In this document: positions 43,754 through 54,266 of the stretch, in pieces | How the letters are laid out: each line of letters opens with the position of its first letter | How positions within the stretch are numbered: position 1 is the first letter of the stretch | Source of the DNA: Vanrija pseudolonga | Taxonomy: Eukaryota > Basidiomycota > Tremellomycetes > Trichosporonales > Trichosporonaceae | Direction: 5' to 3' | DNA length: 64,000 nucleotides | Assembly (NCBI RefSeq): GCF_020906515.1 | Contig: NC_085850.1 | Location: forward strand, 3,658,001-3,722,000 | Notes under the pieces: generated by a model | What the model was told of the DNA's origin: nothing | What the model saw: only the letters and a program-made list of their open reading frames with translations | Database searches by the model: none | Position numbers and translations under genes: made by a program

Positions 43754-44860
43754 GGGCGGAGCGGAGCAACAAGCACATTCCGCCAAACCAAAACTTAACA
43801 CACACACTAGCCCCCGGACGGGCGTGTACATAGATAATTTGTAGAGATGAAAATTGGGTTATTGACATGTCTCGGAGCTTATCTCGTCTTGGCACCCGCC
43901 GTGTTCCTGGGACCGAGTTGCGGGGAACGCACATGTGACTGAGCCGTCACGCAGGCTGGCGACGGTGCGTGAGCTTCCCACGAGTGAGCGAGTGAGCGAT
44001 GAGTCTGCATCGCTTGGCGACGAGCAGTCCGAGGCGTTCTGAGCGACGGAGACGCACGGCGCAGACTTGGCGTGGTGTAAGTAGCCGACAGGCGCGTGTA
44101 GCGTCTCGCGTCGGCCAGCCAACCGCATGGCGCGTCAGTCTTCCGAATACCTACCTGGCTCGCTGTGTGCTGCCGCCCCGCCCCGCTCCGCCCTCTCGCA
44201 CCACCGAACTCGTGCCAGCGCACCAGTAGGACGCGCAAGACCCCGAAGCAGCCGCTGCTCGGCAATGTCGGCCACGTTCGTTCGGAATGCCGCGCGCGTC
44301 GCGCCGCGTCGTGCGCCTCGTCGTAATACCGCGTCGTGTTCGGAGGGCATTACGATGTGCCTCGGCCGAGGTGTCATGCGCTTGTGGGCAGGGTGCGTTT
44401 CGGCCCGACGGCGGCGCGTGCGGGGCGTGAGAGGTCGAGGGAGGGCGGTGTGCTCCGTGAGCGAGCTGAAGCCGACGTCGAGCCAGCTCGGCGGCGGCAC
44501 GTGGTACGCACCTCGACTTCGCGACTTCCAGCGACAGACACCTTGGGCCTCTCTGCTTGGAGAGGCCCAAGCCTTCCTGAAACCACACCCAAAGGACCAG
44601 CTGGACCAGAGACCAACGGCCCCAGACATGCCACAGGAAACCACGAAACCACCGCCGCCCAACTGACCGCCCAAGTGAAACACGCCGCCACCGGATCCGC
44701 CGCCACCGCCGCTCGACACCGCCTCTCGACTCGACTCGATCAGGCTTCCTTCCGACGAGGTCATGCTCCCGCTCTGCAGCCTGCAGTATGCACCACGCAC
44801 GCGCGAACCAATCAGCACACGAGCGCTGCACCCTCCCCACACCAAAAAGCAAGCAAGAAG
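43754..44860. other. Gene-free region 3' of SQR
   Basis: This is the first part of a 2.7-kb interval without a supportable protein gene. It contains the SQR 3' UTR, a GCCTCGGCCGAGGTG palindrome near 44360 and a strong 12-bp hairpin at 44542-44571. Frames of up to 258 codons here are low-complexity (Gly/Arg/Ser) and mutually overlapping. Confidence 0.5.
44542..44571. repeat. Perfect 12-bp inverted repeat (hairpin)
   Basis: CTTGGGCCTCTC at 44542-44553 is exactly complementary to GAGAGGCCCAAG at 44560-44571, with a 6-nt loop. The stem is GC-rich and symmetric on both strands. It is not next to a gene end, so a terminator role is not evident. Confidence 0.75.
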
Positions 44861-44863
44861 GAA

Positions 44864-45252
44864 GCGACCGCGCGACGGCGAACAGACGTGCTCTACACAC
44901 GTTGCTCGCCGACGGGTAATGTTTCAAAATAACGTTTGATTTGGGTTGTGCTACGCGGCCTTGCGATACTGCGAATATGGGAGCTTATGAGCGCGCCGCA
45001 GTTGGCTCTGGGGCGACTCGAGTCGGCGCAAAAGCAAGGCGCAAAAGCAAGGCCTGGCCGTCCAATGCACGTCGAGGAAGGAGGCGCCCACTGGCAACAA
45101 AAGAGAATGATGTCGTGACGACCGCGCGACGGCGAACAGAACTGCGGTCGCCCACAGCCTGCCTACCGACGATGAAAGTTCCCAATAACTGTATGTTCGA
45201 GTTTGCTACGCGGCCTTGCGAGGGTGCAAGTTGGGCCGGTTATGAGCGAGGT
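44864..45252. repeat. Diverged tandem duplication, period about 255 bp
   Basis: Two blocks recur in the same order and spacing. GACCGCGCGACGGCGAACAG begins at 44866 and 45120 (offset 254). GCTACGCGGCCTTGCGA begins at 44950 and 45205 (offset 255), each preceded by an AATAAC element and followed about 20-30 bp later by TTATGAGCG. Sequence between the blocks is largely diverged, so the duplication is old or only these blocks are under constraint. Confidence 0.7.
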
Positions 45253-45765
45253 CGCTGCCGCGAACGATGGCTGCTGGGGATGCCGGTTGTAGGGCATGGT
45301 CATGGTCGCGCGTGCGTAGACACATGGGCGATCTGTGTGTGTCGATCAGGGTGCCGTGCCGAGTCGAGTTGGGTGGCAAATTGTCCAAGGCGGTGGCACC
45401 CATACGAGGATCAGGATGCGCGCGCAGGGGCGATGCCTCCTCCTAAAGGAGTGTACGCTCTGCCCCCTGTCACTCAGAGTACCGCCGCGACGATCACAAC
45501 CGCCTCCACTACCACCAATCCGCTCTCCGTCGCCATCACCATTGCCACCACGTGCTGCCAGCCACCTAACATCTCTCGCTCACACAGCACACAAGCCGTA
45601 CACATTCAGTACTCGCTGCTACTCGGGACCTGCGCACTGCGCATGCATAGGATATATCTTGGTCTGCATGGTGCAGGTAGCTTGAACCACAGTTTCAGCA
45701 GTACGTGTCATTGACGACTGGGGCCATTATGACATGGACGCTGTCTAATACTAATGCTCGAATAG

Positions 45766-46178
45766 AAAAAAAATGTATTTATGGTTTGTTTTGGTTTTAC
45801 TACCCGCCTTGGAGGCGGGCAGTGGTTTTGGTTTGGTTTTGTATTGGTGGTTTGTTTTGTTTTGGTGTTTGGTTGGTTTGGTATATTTAGGGTCGTACTG
45901 CGACTTGATGGTTTGGGTTTTATATTTTGGTGTTTGGTTGGTTTAGAGTCGGACCGCGACTTGATTTGTTTGGGGTGGTTTCGGTTGGGTTGGTTTTAGT
46001 TTTTTTGTATTGTTTTTGTTTTTGTATTGGGGTTGATTTCGATTAGGTTTGGTCGTGAATGTTTTTGGGGTGGACAAAGTCCGTCGAATGCGGGTCCGAG
46101 TGGGGATCGAACCCATGACCTAGAGATACGCTTGCGACTTAACCTGGGGAATCCACCCGCTAGGCTAGAGGTCTGCTA
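45766..46178 (-). ncRNA. Candidate Pol III transcription unit or tRNA-derived SINE
   Basis: On the minus strand the 5' head carries an exact Pol III A box, TAGCCTAGCGGG (46156-46167), and a B box, GGTTCGATCC (46104-46113), with about 43 nt between them as in tRNA genes. The T-arm (TGGG-TTCGATC-CCCA) would fold, but the acceptor stem does not pair, so it is tRNA-derived and not a working tRNA. The body (about 45775-46080) is almost only A and C on this strand. It contains two 65-bp-period repeats and a hairpin CCCGCC-TCCAA-GGCGGG (45803-45819). The first run of four or more T on this strand after the head is T8 at 45766-45773, a strong Pol III terminator. A TATA-like TATAGC lies just upstream of the head. 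The result would be a roughly 410-nt RNA. A SINE is the main alternative; I see no clear target-site duplication. Confidence 0.55.
45861..45975. repeat. Two-copy repeat within the A/C-rich body
   Basis: TTTGGTGTTTGGTTGGTTT occurs at 45861 and again at 45926 (period 65). Each copy is followed by a segment that on the minus strand contains AAGTCGC and can form a GTCG/CGAC hairpin, with loop CAGTA in one copy and CGGTC in the other. AAGTCGC also occurs in the tRNA-like head. Confidence 0.65.
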
Positions 46179-46204
46179 TACTCTATGGGTGCCAAAAATG
46201 CACC

Positions 46205-46352
46205 TCGGCATGCATATGAACGGTGCATGCATGCAACACCAAGATGTGGCCTCACTCGCCAACCATGCCCATACATGCATGCATGGAGTGCCGCGACGAT
46301 GCTACACCCCTCCGACAATGCATACACTGTACTACATGCATGCATGCTCACT
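46205..46352. repeat. Cluster of ATGCATGC motifs
   Basis: GCATGCAT-type alternating purine-pyrimidine palindromes occur at about 46208, 46222-46234, 46274-46286 and 46336-46350, spaced roughly 50-60 bp apart. The cluster is between the COQ4 stop and the head of the candidate Pol III unit, so it could be 3' UTR of COQ4 or upstream DNA of the RNA unit. Confidence 0.6.
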
Positions 46353-46422
46353 ACTGACCCGCCACAGTGCACCAAGGGCACTCACGAGCACCCGACACCT
46401 TCTTCCTCACCCTTCCCCACCC

Positions 46423-47385
46423 CTACCACTCCTCCGGCTCGTCGACCCACTCGCCGGTACGTCGCAGCGCCCGCTCCATCTCCCGGAGCTCGCGGTATCC
46501 CCTCCAGCGGGCCTCGACGCCGTTCCCATCGTTCCGGCTCACGCCCAGCTCGCGGCGTAGCTCACCAATACCCTGCTCCCAGCGCTTCTCCCAGTACACG
46601 CCGACGAGCGTGCGTCCGCCGGTACCGGTTCGCAGTGCCCAGGGAACCCAGTCGTCGATCCACCGCTGGCGCATCTTGCCGCTGAGCCGCGCCGGCCCGA
46701 ACAGCGACGACAGGGCCGCCGCCGGCAGGCCCATGTTGGCGTACTCTACCACCTTGAGGGAGAGCTCGTGGGCCAGCGTCGGTGGGAGGGAGAAGAGCGT
46801 GTGGTACAGGTCGTGCGTTTGGCGGTAGCGCAGCATGGTGTAGGCGAGGGAGGGCGGGTCGATGTAGCGCACCTGGGCGTGGTGTCAGCTCGTTCGCGTG
46901 TCAGACGTGGAAGCTCTGCCCACCTTTTCTCGTGCGTCCGGCGTAAACCCGTCGCGGTCCAGCCACTCAACATACTCTCTCCCCACAGTGCCGCGGCGCA
47001 GGCCGCGGAGGTAGTCGAGGCTGACAGTCTTGGATGACAGCGTGGGCCTGTCGCGCAGGATCTGGCGGCCCTCGGGGTGCGACGCCATGGCTTCATGCAG
47101 GCGGGGGAGGAAGGTCGACGCCGTTGACTCGGACAGTGTCGCAATGAGGTCTGGGCGGGACGTGTAGTTGAGCACGCCGACGACGCCCGAGCCGACGGCG
47201 AGGAGTGCGTTCTGCGCGCCGTTGAGGGGGACGTGGTCGGGGTAGTTCTTTGGCGGGGTCGGCGGCGTGGCTGGTGCCGACGACGACGCGTGGCGCCGCG
47301 CCGAAGCAGGGAGGGCGACCGCCGCGCGCGAGCTTGACGCCACGGCGCGCGTGCTGTGCAGGAGCGGAGCGAGTGGCCTGGACAT
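46423..47385 (-). CDS. COQ4: Ubiquinone biosynthesis protein Coq4, mitochondrial
   Basis: Coq4 is needed for coenzyme Q synthesis on the matrix face of the inner mitochondrial membrane. Exon 1 (starting at 47385) encodes a presequence ([20 protein letters not shown], then ARRHASSS). The Coq4 core follows: [20 protein letters not shown], then [20 protein letters not shown] and [10 protein letters not shown]. After one intron near 46875-46920 the second exon has [20 protein letters not shown], with the zinc-site motif HDLYH followed eleven residues later by Glu in [17 protein letters not shown]. All three His and the Glu/Asp ligands are present. The C-terminus (WVPWALRTG, then [14 protein letters not shown]) completes the fold. 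Total is about 300 residues, near the family norm. Confidence 0.93.
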
Positions 47386-47886
47386 GTTTGTTGTGGAGGA
47401 GGGAGCAATGTCGCCTCGACTATGACGAGGTTGTCGGAAAGATCAGTAGTAGCCCAGTCTCCCACGGTGGTGTCCAAGCTCCGCCCGCGGTTGTGCGTGG
47501 ATTGCTGGTGGCTGCAGGGAGAATGAGAACGCCGAGAGATGGCCCGAAGGGCCTGAAAGGGTGGGGTGCAAGACTCCGCGAAAGTGGGCCTCTGCACACG
47601 GCGCGGAGGCCGACCGCGGCTCGCACAGAGTGGGGGACGCCCCAGGCACACTTACATCCGAGATAGTAGAGGCAAAGTTCGGTTGCAGCACCAGTGGAGC
47701 CCACGCCGGGCGGGCCATGCCACCACTCGCGTGAATGGAACTGGCCCGCTCGACGACGACAGCGCACGCAACGAGAGCCGTTCTTTTCTTGGCAGCAGCG
47801 ACCTGCGCGGTGGCGTGCAGACTACTTAACGACGCATCTACTCCTTTCCCCGCGGGAAGAAAAAAAAACAATCACCCACCACCGCG
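47386..47886. promoter_or_regulatory. Divergent promoter region COQ4 / MFS transporter
   Basis: This 501-bp gap separates two start codons. The MFS side ends with GAAGAAAAAAAACAATCACC before the ATG, an A-rich leader. No factor site is claimed and no gene is seen. Confidence 0.45.
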
Positions 47887-49688
47887 ATGCCACCACCACC
47901 CAGCGCAGCGCCGACACCAACGAGCCCGATCCAGGCGTTCCACCCGTCCATCGCGGCGCGCCGCGCCTCACGGCCGACCGGCACGCGCCCCGAGCCAGAC
48001 AGCCTGCAGCCGACGCCGAGCCCCTCCCCGCCACCGCAGGCGCCGCCGGCGATCTACCGCCCGCCAAAGGACATTGAGACGCCTGGCCCCAGCATCCCGC
48101 CGAGCAGGGCCGACTCGTTCGTCGACCTCGAGCTGAGCGTGCTCGGCCCCACGCCGGGCGGGAGCACCGACGCGGTCAACACGAGCGCGCTGGCTCTCGA
48201 GCGCGAGGTCGCTGCCCTCCCGCCTGTCGATGGGGGCAAGGACGCGTGGCTTTTCTTGCTCTCCGCCACGCTCGTCGAGACCACCGTCTGGGGCCTGCCG
48301 TACACTGTTGGCGTGCTGCACGCCTTCTGGAGCACGAAAATGTTCCCCCACGACGAGGCGACGCTCACGCTCGCTGCGACGCTGCAGACGGGCCTGATGT
48401 ACATGTCGGCGGCATTCCTCGGCCCGTGAGTTGCCTGCCTGCCTTGTCGTGGCTGATCTCGCGCCACCCCGCTCACGCCCCCAGTCTGTTCACCGCGTTC
48501 CCGCAGTACGAGAAGACGATGCAGGCGGTCGGGCTGGTCGTGGCCGCCATTGCGCTGATCGGGTCGGCGTTCGTCACAAAGGTGCGTTGTTGTGCGCGCT
48601 GCCACCCGCTGACTTGCACCCCCAGGCATGGCACCTCGTCCTCACCTTTGGCGTCCTGTACCCCTTCGCGGGCGCGACGTACCTGCCGTGCGCGACGCTG
48701 ATCTACGAGTGGTTCCAAGCGCGCCGTGGCATGGCGACGGGGATCATGTTCGCCGGCACGGGCGCGGGCGGCACCGTGTTCCCGTTCATCGTGCAGGCGC
48801 TGCTCGGCAGGTTCGGGTACAAGGCGACCATGGTGGCCATCGGGCTCGGCTTCCTGCTCATCAACGCGGCGGCGCTGGCGTTCGTGCGCCGCCGCGTGCC
48901 TGTTGGCCGTGGTGCCGGCTCGGCACGCCGCCACCGCCCCCAGATCGACTGGAGCTTCTTGAAGATGGGCGGCATGTGGGCCGGCACGCTGGTCATCCTG
49001 TTCACCGCCATGGGCAACTTTATCCCCAGCCTCTGGATCCCCACGTTTGCCGACGCGATCGGCGCGACGAGGCCAAACGGTACCGCGCTCGTGGCTATCA
49101 TGAATGGTGAGTGCGGGGCGGGTGGCGTGCCACACACGCACACATAGAACGCAAGAAGCTCACACACGCCCCCCAGCCGCATCCGTCCCAGGAAACACCC
49201 TCACAGGCTACATCTCCGACCGCGTCCCGCCCCGCCTGGCCATCTTCGGCTCGTGTGCGCTCGCAGCGACAGCGACGCTGGTCCTCTGGGGCTTCGGCAC
49301 GACCAACGGCCTGCTCGTCGGCTTCTCCATCGTGTGGGGCTTCACCGCGCTCAGCTTTGTCGGGCAGTGGAGCCGCATGATCACGGTCATTAGCAGTGAG
49401 TAGGGACAAGGGTGAAGGGGTTGGATAGCGCTGACCCACGCCGCAGAGGGCGACCCCACCCTGCCCGGCCTCCTCTTCTCCTTCTTCACCATGCTCAAGG
49501 GCGTCGGGAACCTCACCTCGGGCCCTCTGTCGACCATCCTCCTCAACTCCGGCGAGCACTTCCGCGGCTCGATCGCGAAGGGCGCGGCTGGAGCCTACGG
49601 CAATACCAACTACGGTATCCTCCTCATCTACACCGCTGCTGCCACCTTTGCTGCCGCCATCGCCGGCACCTTCTTCCCCACAAAGTAA
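47887..49688 (+). CDS. MFS transporter, monocarboxylate (MCT) type
   Basis: This is a plasma- or organelle-membrane secondary transporter, probably for monocarboxylates. The cytosolic N-terminus is long (about 110 residues) and Pro/Ser-rich. Twelve helices follow over five exons. The first is WLFLLSATLVETTVWGLPYT, preceding TVGVLHAFW. Next are TLTLAATLQTGLMYMSAAFL, AVGLVVAAIALIGSAF and LVLTFGVLYPFAGATYLPCA. The MFS loop YEWFQARRGMATGIMFAGTG and GGTVFPFIVQALLGRFGYKA come next. The C-terminal half has SFLKMGGMWAGTLVILFTAM, GNTLTGYISDRVPPRLAIFG (the motif-A-like loop), then GLLFSFFTMLKGVGNLTSGP and a final helix. The pattern fits the fungal MCT-like/Mch group. Substrate is not deducible. Introns near 48430, 48583, 49107 and 49396 are short and canonical. 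Confidence 0.85.
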
Positions 49689-49821
49689 CTACTCCGTAGC
49701 TCCGGTAATCTTTTGGGTCGTAGCGAATGCTCTATCTGCATGCTCGCTCTATCGGGCACATCTTGTACAACAGGTCAAGTGGACGAATCACACGTCTCGA
49801 GTCAGGCATAGACCAGGCTGC

Positions 49822-52800
49822 TCACTCCTCTTCCTCTTCCTCACTCTCGACCACCTGCCGCCGTCCTTGCTTGTCAGTATGGTTCCACAACACGCAGGTG
49901 CACTCACCGCCACGTTTTGGCCGTGCCTTGGGCTCGGCAGCCTGTGGCCGCTTAGCAGCACGCCGCTTCGCCGCCTTGGTCTTCTTTGCCACATCAGCCT
50001 CGAGAGCCTGCTCCTCGAGGCCCTTGGCCTGGTGCTCAGAGAGAATGGCCTCGAACTCCTTGAGCTCAGTCTCCGGCTTGCCAGCTCCCTTGTTGGCACG
50101 AGCCTGCGTGGGTTAGACCATCTCCGCGCAGTTAAACCCACCTTGGCGAGAATCTCTGTGAAGCGCCGGAACACAGTCTCCTCGTGCAGCTTGTCCTGGT
50201 AGAATGGCAGTCTGAGGTGTCAGCACAGTTACCCGCGAACATGACGGCTTCCACTTACGCCTCGATGAGCTTCTTCATGGACCGCTCCGACTTGAACGGC
50301 AGAAGCGACAAGCAGAATGCAATGTCACGCCACTGGCGCTCCTCAGTGGCCAGACGGAATCGCTGGCAGAGCTTCTCGACAATAGCCTCGGCCTGCTTCT
50401 CCTTCTCGATAAATTTGAAGATGAAGCGCATCGTCTTCTCAAACGTCTCCTCGTCGACGGCGTGGGCACCGATACTCAGGTGCGAGATGACGTCCTGGAG
50501 GTTGTTGTACAGAGCATTGTCCTTGGTGCTGAGCTCGGAGAAGAAGAGCTTGGCGAGGTCGGCAATTCGCTGGTCGGGGTCCTCGAGGCACTTGGCCATC
50601 TCGCCGAGCTGGCCCTTGACCTTGATCATACCGTTGAGGATAAGATGGGTCAGGACCATGAGCGTGTTCTTCTTGACAATCGGGTCGGGGTCTGTCAAGC
50701 CCTGGTAGAGGCGCTCAGAGTTCTGGAGGGTTAGTGGTGGATCTCAAGCGAGGGGGAGGCCACCACTCACGTCGTCGATCAAGCTGCCCCAGCAGACCGC
50801 AATGTCTCCGAGGGCGATCACAATGTTACTGCGAACAATGGGGTCGCGGCTGGTCTCGAGGATCTTGAAGAGCAGGAGAAGATGGGCCTCGCAGAAGGCA
50901 GAGCTGACGCACATGAACTTGGTGAGGGCAAGGACAGCGGCCTCGCGAAGAGTGGGTGACTGACGGTCAGTATTGTACTTGTGGCAGAAACCTACCCTGT
51001 AGCGCTTGGGACTGGCGCAGATGGCGGCAATCATCGGGCCGTAGAGAGCAAGCAGGCTCTTCTCGCCATACAGAAGCTCCTTCTCACGGATGTTGGCGAT
51101 GAGGTCACCAATGTCGTCCTCAGCATTACCAGCAACCGCCTCGAGGTCGTTGCCTCCGTCCTTCTCCTTGGCCTTCTCGGCTGCCTTCTCTGTGAAAACG
51201 TTAGCTTTGTTGACTAGTGCCATGCAATGTACGCACCCTTCGCCTTCTCATCCTTGCGGCGCTTGAACTCGCGCTCGACAAGCTCGAGGTAGACAATGTG
51301 CTTGAGGGCGACGTGGCCGACGACAAACACCAGCTGGGCCAGCTTGAAGGCACCAATCTCGTCCTTGGAGGGCTCCTTGGGCACGACAGCCTCGCCTTGT
51401 GTGGACGCGGCGTCAGTCACCTCTGTTCCGTCAACAGACGGCGCCGTCTCCGCAGGCGACTCTCCAGCCTCCTGGGTCGCCTCAGGCTCCGGAGCAGCTT
51501 CCACGGCAGCGGTCTTAGCGAAGACCCTCGCAGTCAGATCCTTGATGATCTGACCACAGAGAGCATCGGGCTGCTGGCCAAGCAGGTAGATGGTGTTGAC
51601 CGCCTGCTCAGCCATGCCAAACCACTGAGGCGAACGAGAAGCGTGCTCGATGACGTTCTGGAGCTTGACGAACACCGGGTTGTCCATTGGGAGGCGCATC
51701 GTCTTGTCGGCAAGCGAACCCTTGACCTTCTTGGCACTGCCACCAAGGCGCTGAAGCGCAATGCAAGTGTAGCGAGCGAGAACAAGGTCGTTCTGAACGT
51801 GTCAGCTTGGTCTCTCTTGTGGGCCTCACCATGCCATGAGGGCCGAGTCCAATCTTGAGAAGCGCCTCAACACGATCAGCGACAATCTCCCGCTTGGCAA
51901 CAGCAAGCATGCCAAGGATAATGATAGCACCCTGGCGCTGGGCCTTGGGGATTTCCTGTTCGGTGCTGTACACCTGCCAGAGCTTGTTGATGACATCAGG
52001 GTGGACACCGCCGTCGAGCATCATTGTGCGCATAAGCTCCTCAAGAGACGTGAGCTCGGCGAGTGTGGCACCGTATGTCCGCCTGAGGGTTAGCCACTGC
52101 TGGTACGCCAACTCACTCAATCATGTTCTTGGCGATACGGTTGACCTGCTGCTTGGGCGTGAGGTCGGGCACGACGTCAAAGTACAAGCTGCGGTAGACG
52201 TCGATGAGGTTGCCACGGATGCTGCGAGTCTCTGTACCCTCGTCGGTAGTAGCATTGACGTCCTTGGTCCAAATGAGGTGAAGCATGGTCTTGATACCTT
52301 GCTCAGATGACGCAATGTTGTACTCGTAGGCGGTGCGGAAGAAACGCATCGACTCAAGCACCTCGGTCTTGTTGGTACTGACGAGCAGCTGGCAGAGTGT
52401 CGGGATCGATGACTCGATCTGGTTGATGAATCGCAGGGCGTCCGAGTAGTACTTCTTGGTAAGTCTAAGGCGCATGACGGCTTCGGCGTCAAGCGACGAC
52501 TGCTCGGCCTCGACGGCAGCCATGTCGATCTGAGACTTGCGGGGCTTTCGCTCCTTCTTCTCCTTCTTGACCTTCTTGGGCTTGGGCTTGGGAGTGCCTT
52601 CGGTTTCGTCCGCATCCTCATCACCCTCGTAGTCATCGTCGTCGGCCTCTTCGTCCTCTTCGGCGTCCTCCTCAGCAGTCTCCTCCTCTTCTTCGTCGGA
52701 GTCCTCATCGGAATCCTCGTCGTCCATGCCGGCATCACGGCGAGCCTTCTCCATCTCCTGGGTGTCGACCTTCTCGAGCTCAACGCAGACCTTGTCGTAA

Positions 52801-54266
52801 CGCTCCTGCCACTCTGGGAGGTTGAGTGTACCACCGTGGAGGGCTCCGAAGGGGTGGGTCTCGAGCAGCTTGCAGAGCAGCTGGATGGCGTAACGACGGG
52901 CGGATGAAGTCTTGTCCTCGAGGGTGCGGATGGTAAGCTCGGCAATCTGCGCACGCTGCTTGGGGAACTTGACTGGGAGGCTGGATTTTGTCAGCAGCGG
53001 ACTACCATCGCCAACGCGACTTACTCGCAGAGCTTGATGAGAGTGGTGAGCACCTTGGAGCGCACATAGGAGTTGAGGTCGAGGAAGCGCTCGAGCAGGA
53101 TCTCGAAGAAGCGCTTAATTTGCTTCTTCTTCTGCTCCTCGTCGCCGTCCTCTGCCATGGACAGGTCCTTGATGAGCAGGCCAATGATCTCGACGATAGC
53201 CATACGCATGGGGTGAGCCTGGTGGGTGTTAGCATATTGATACTAAAGACACACTCACATCACTGTCGAGATGCGTGAGCAGTAACGGCATCTGCTTGTG
53301 GACGACGCGGGGGCTCAGCTCGGCAAGGCGCACGAGGAAGCGCGAGAAAGAGCGGGGGCCTTTGGCGTCGGTGTGAGAGAAGGTCTTGCCAGCGACATCA
53401 CGGAGAACCTCCTCAGCGAGCTGAGGGTAGTCGAACTCCTTCTCCAGAATGGCGAGCAGCTCGGCCATGGGCTCGGACAGGTGCTCAAAGTAGGTGAGGT
53501 TCTGGACGATGCTGGTCTGGGCGCCGAAGGCGTGACCATGGAACTTGACAGCCAAGCAGATGACCTTGTAGACACCGAGGCGGATGTCGTTAACCTTGAG
53601 GTAGGCTTCAGCCTCGGCAAGCTGGTACGCAGGCTTGGTGAAGCACGAAACGAAAGCCTCGCGCTCCGACGAGGTACGCCAGATGCGCGACGTCGGCAGG
53701 CGGAGTGCGCGGTGCATAGTGTTGAGCACCAGCGGCAAGTGGTCGACCCAAACAAACGACGTAGGCTGAGCTGCCGCCTTGGTGGTCTTCTTGCCCTTGG
53801 CACCGCCGCGGGCCTTCGTAGCGACCGCCTCCTCACCGGGCTGGCGGCCCGCGCCCTTCTCGGCCGCGGCGACGAACCACTGCATGAGGAAGGCCCAGAG
53901 CTCGAGCTGGGTCTTGTGCTGGAGGGGAGCGTCAAGATCGTCGTTGCCAGGGGCAACGAGGGCCATGACAGCCGTCGCGTGGTGGCTCATGCCCGAGCAG
54001 ATGGCGTCGAGCGTCTTCTGGAGGACGGCGCCGTTGACGGTCGGTGCGTCGGCATGCTTGAGGACCGAGGCGAAGACGTCGATCGTCTGGTCGGGCGAGT
54101 GCAGGATAACGTCGGGGTCGTTCACCACCGCCTCGATGGCCATCGAGAGGTGCTCGTCGATCGTGGACGACGAGAGGTCGGGAATGTCGAGCTCATTGCG
54201 GATGGGGTAGATTGATGGGTCGGAAGAGAGCGACAGGAGCTCCTCCTGGAGGTTGTAGTTGTCCAT
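49822..54266 (-). CDS. YCS4: Condensin complex subunit 1 (Ycs4/Cnd1/NCAPD2)
   Basis: This HEAT-repeat subunit of condensin is required for mitotic chromosome compaction. Roughly ten exons give about 1300 residues. The N-terminal domain starts MDNYNLQEELLSLSSDPSIY and includes HEAT helices such as LPLVLNTMHRALRLPTSRIW and FGAQTSIVQNLTYFEHLSEP. The middle has a strongly acidic segment (DDEDSDEDSDEEEEE, coding near 52640-52730). A basic KPKPKKVKKEKKERKPRKS stretch comes right after it. C-terminal HEAT repeats carry the family signature LTDPDPIVKKNTLMVLTHLI, then LNGMIKVKGQLGEMAKCLED and LFFSELSTKDNALYNNLQDV. The last small exon ends in a Glu-rich tail (ESEEEEEE) with the stop at 49822-49824. The start at 54266 is the first ATG of the N-terminal frame. 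Neighbour PRE4 is divergent. Confidence 0.93.

Noticed and set aside
42893-43831. 312-codon frame antisense to SQR
   Set aside because: Pure shadow of a strongly codon-biased gene. The sense frame is unambiguous.
44135-44845. 236-codon Gly-rich minus-strand frame
   Set aside because: Low-complexity Gly/Ser and Arg-rich content that crosses the perfect hairpin and has no recognisable domain or intron pattern.
46088-46178. A functional tRNA gene
   Set aside because: A and B boxes are exact, but the acceptor stem pairs at only about three of seven positions, the D-loop is too long, and no good anticodon arm exists. I keep it as a tRNA-derived head only.
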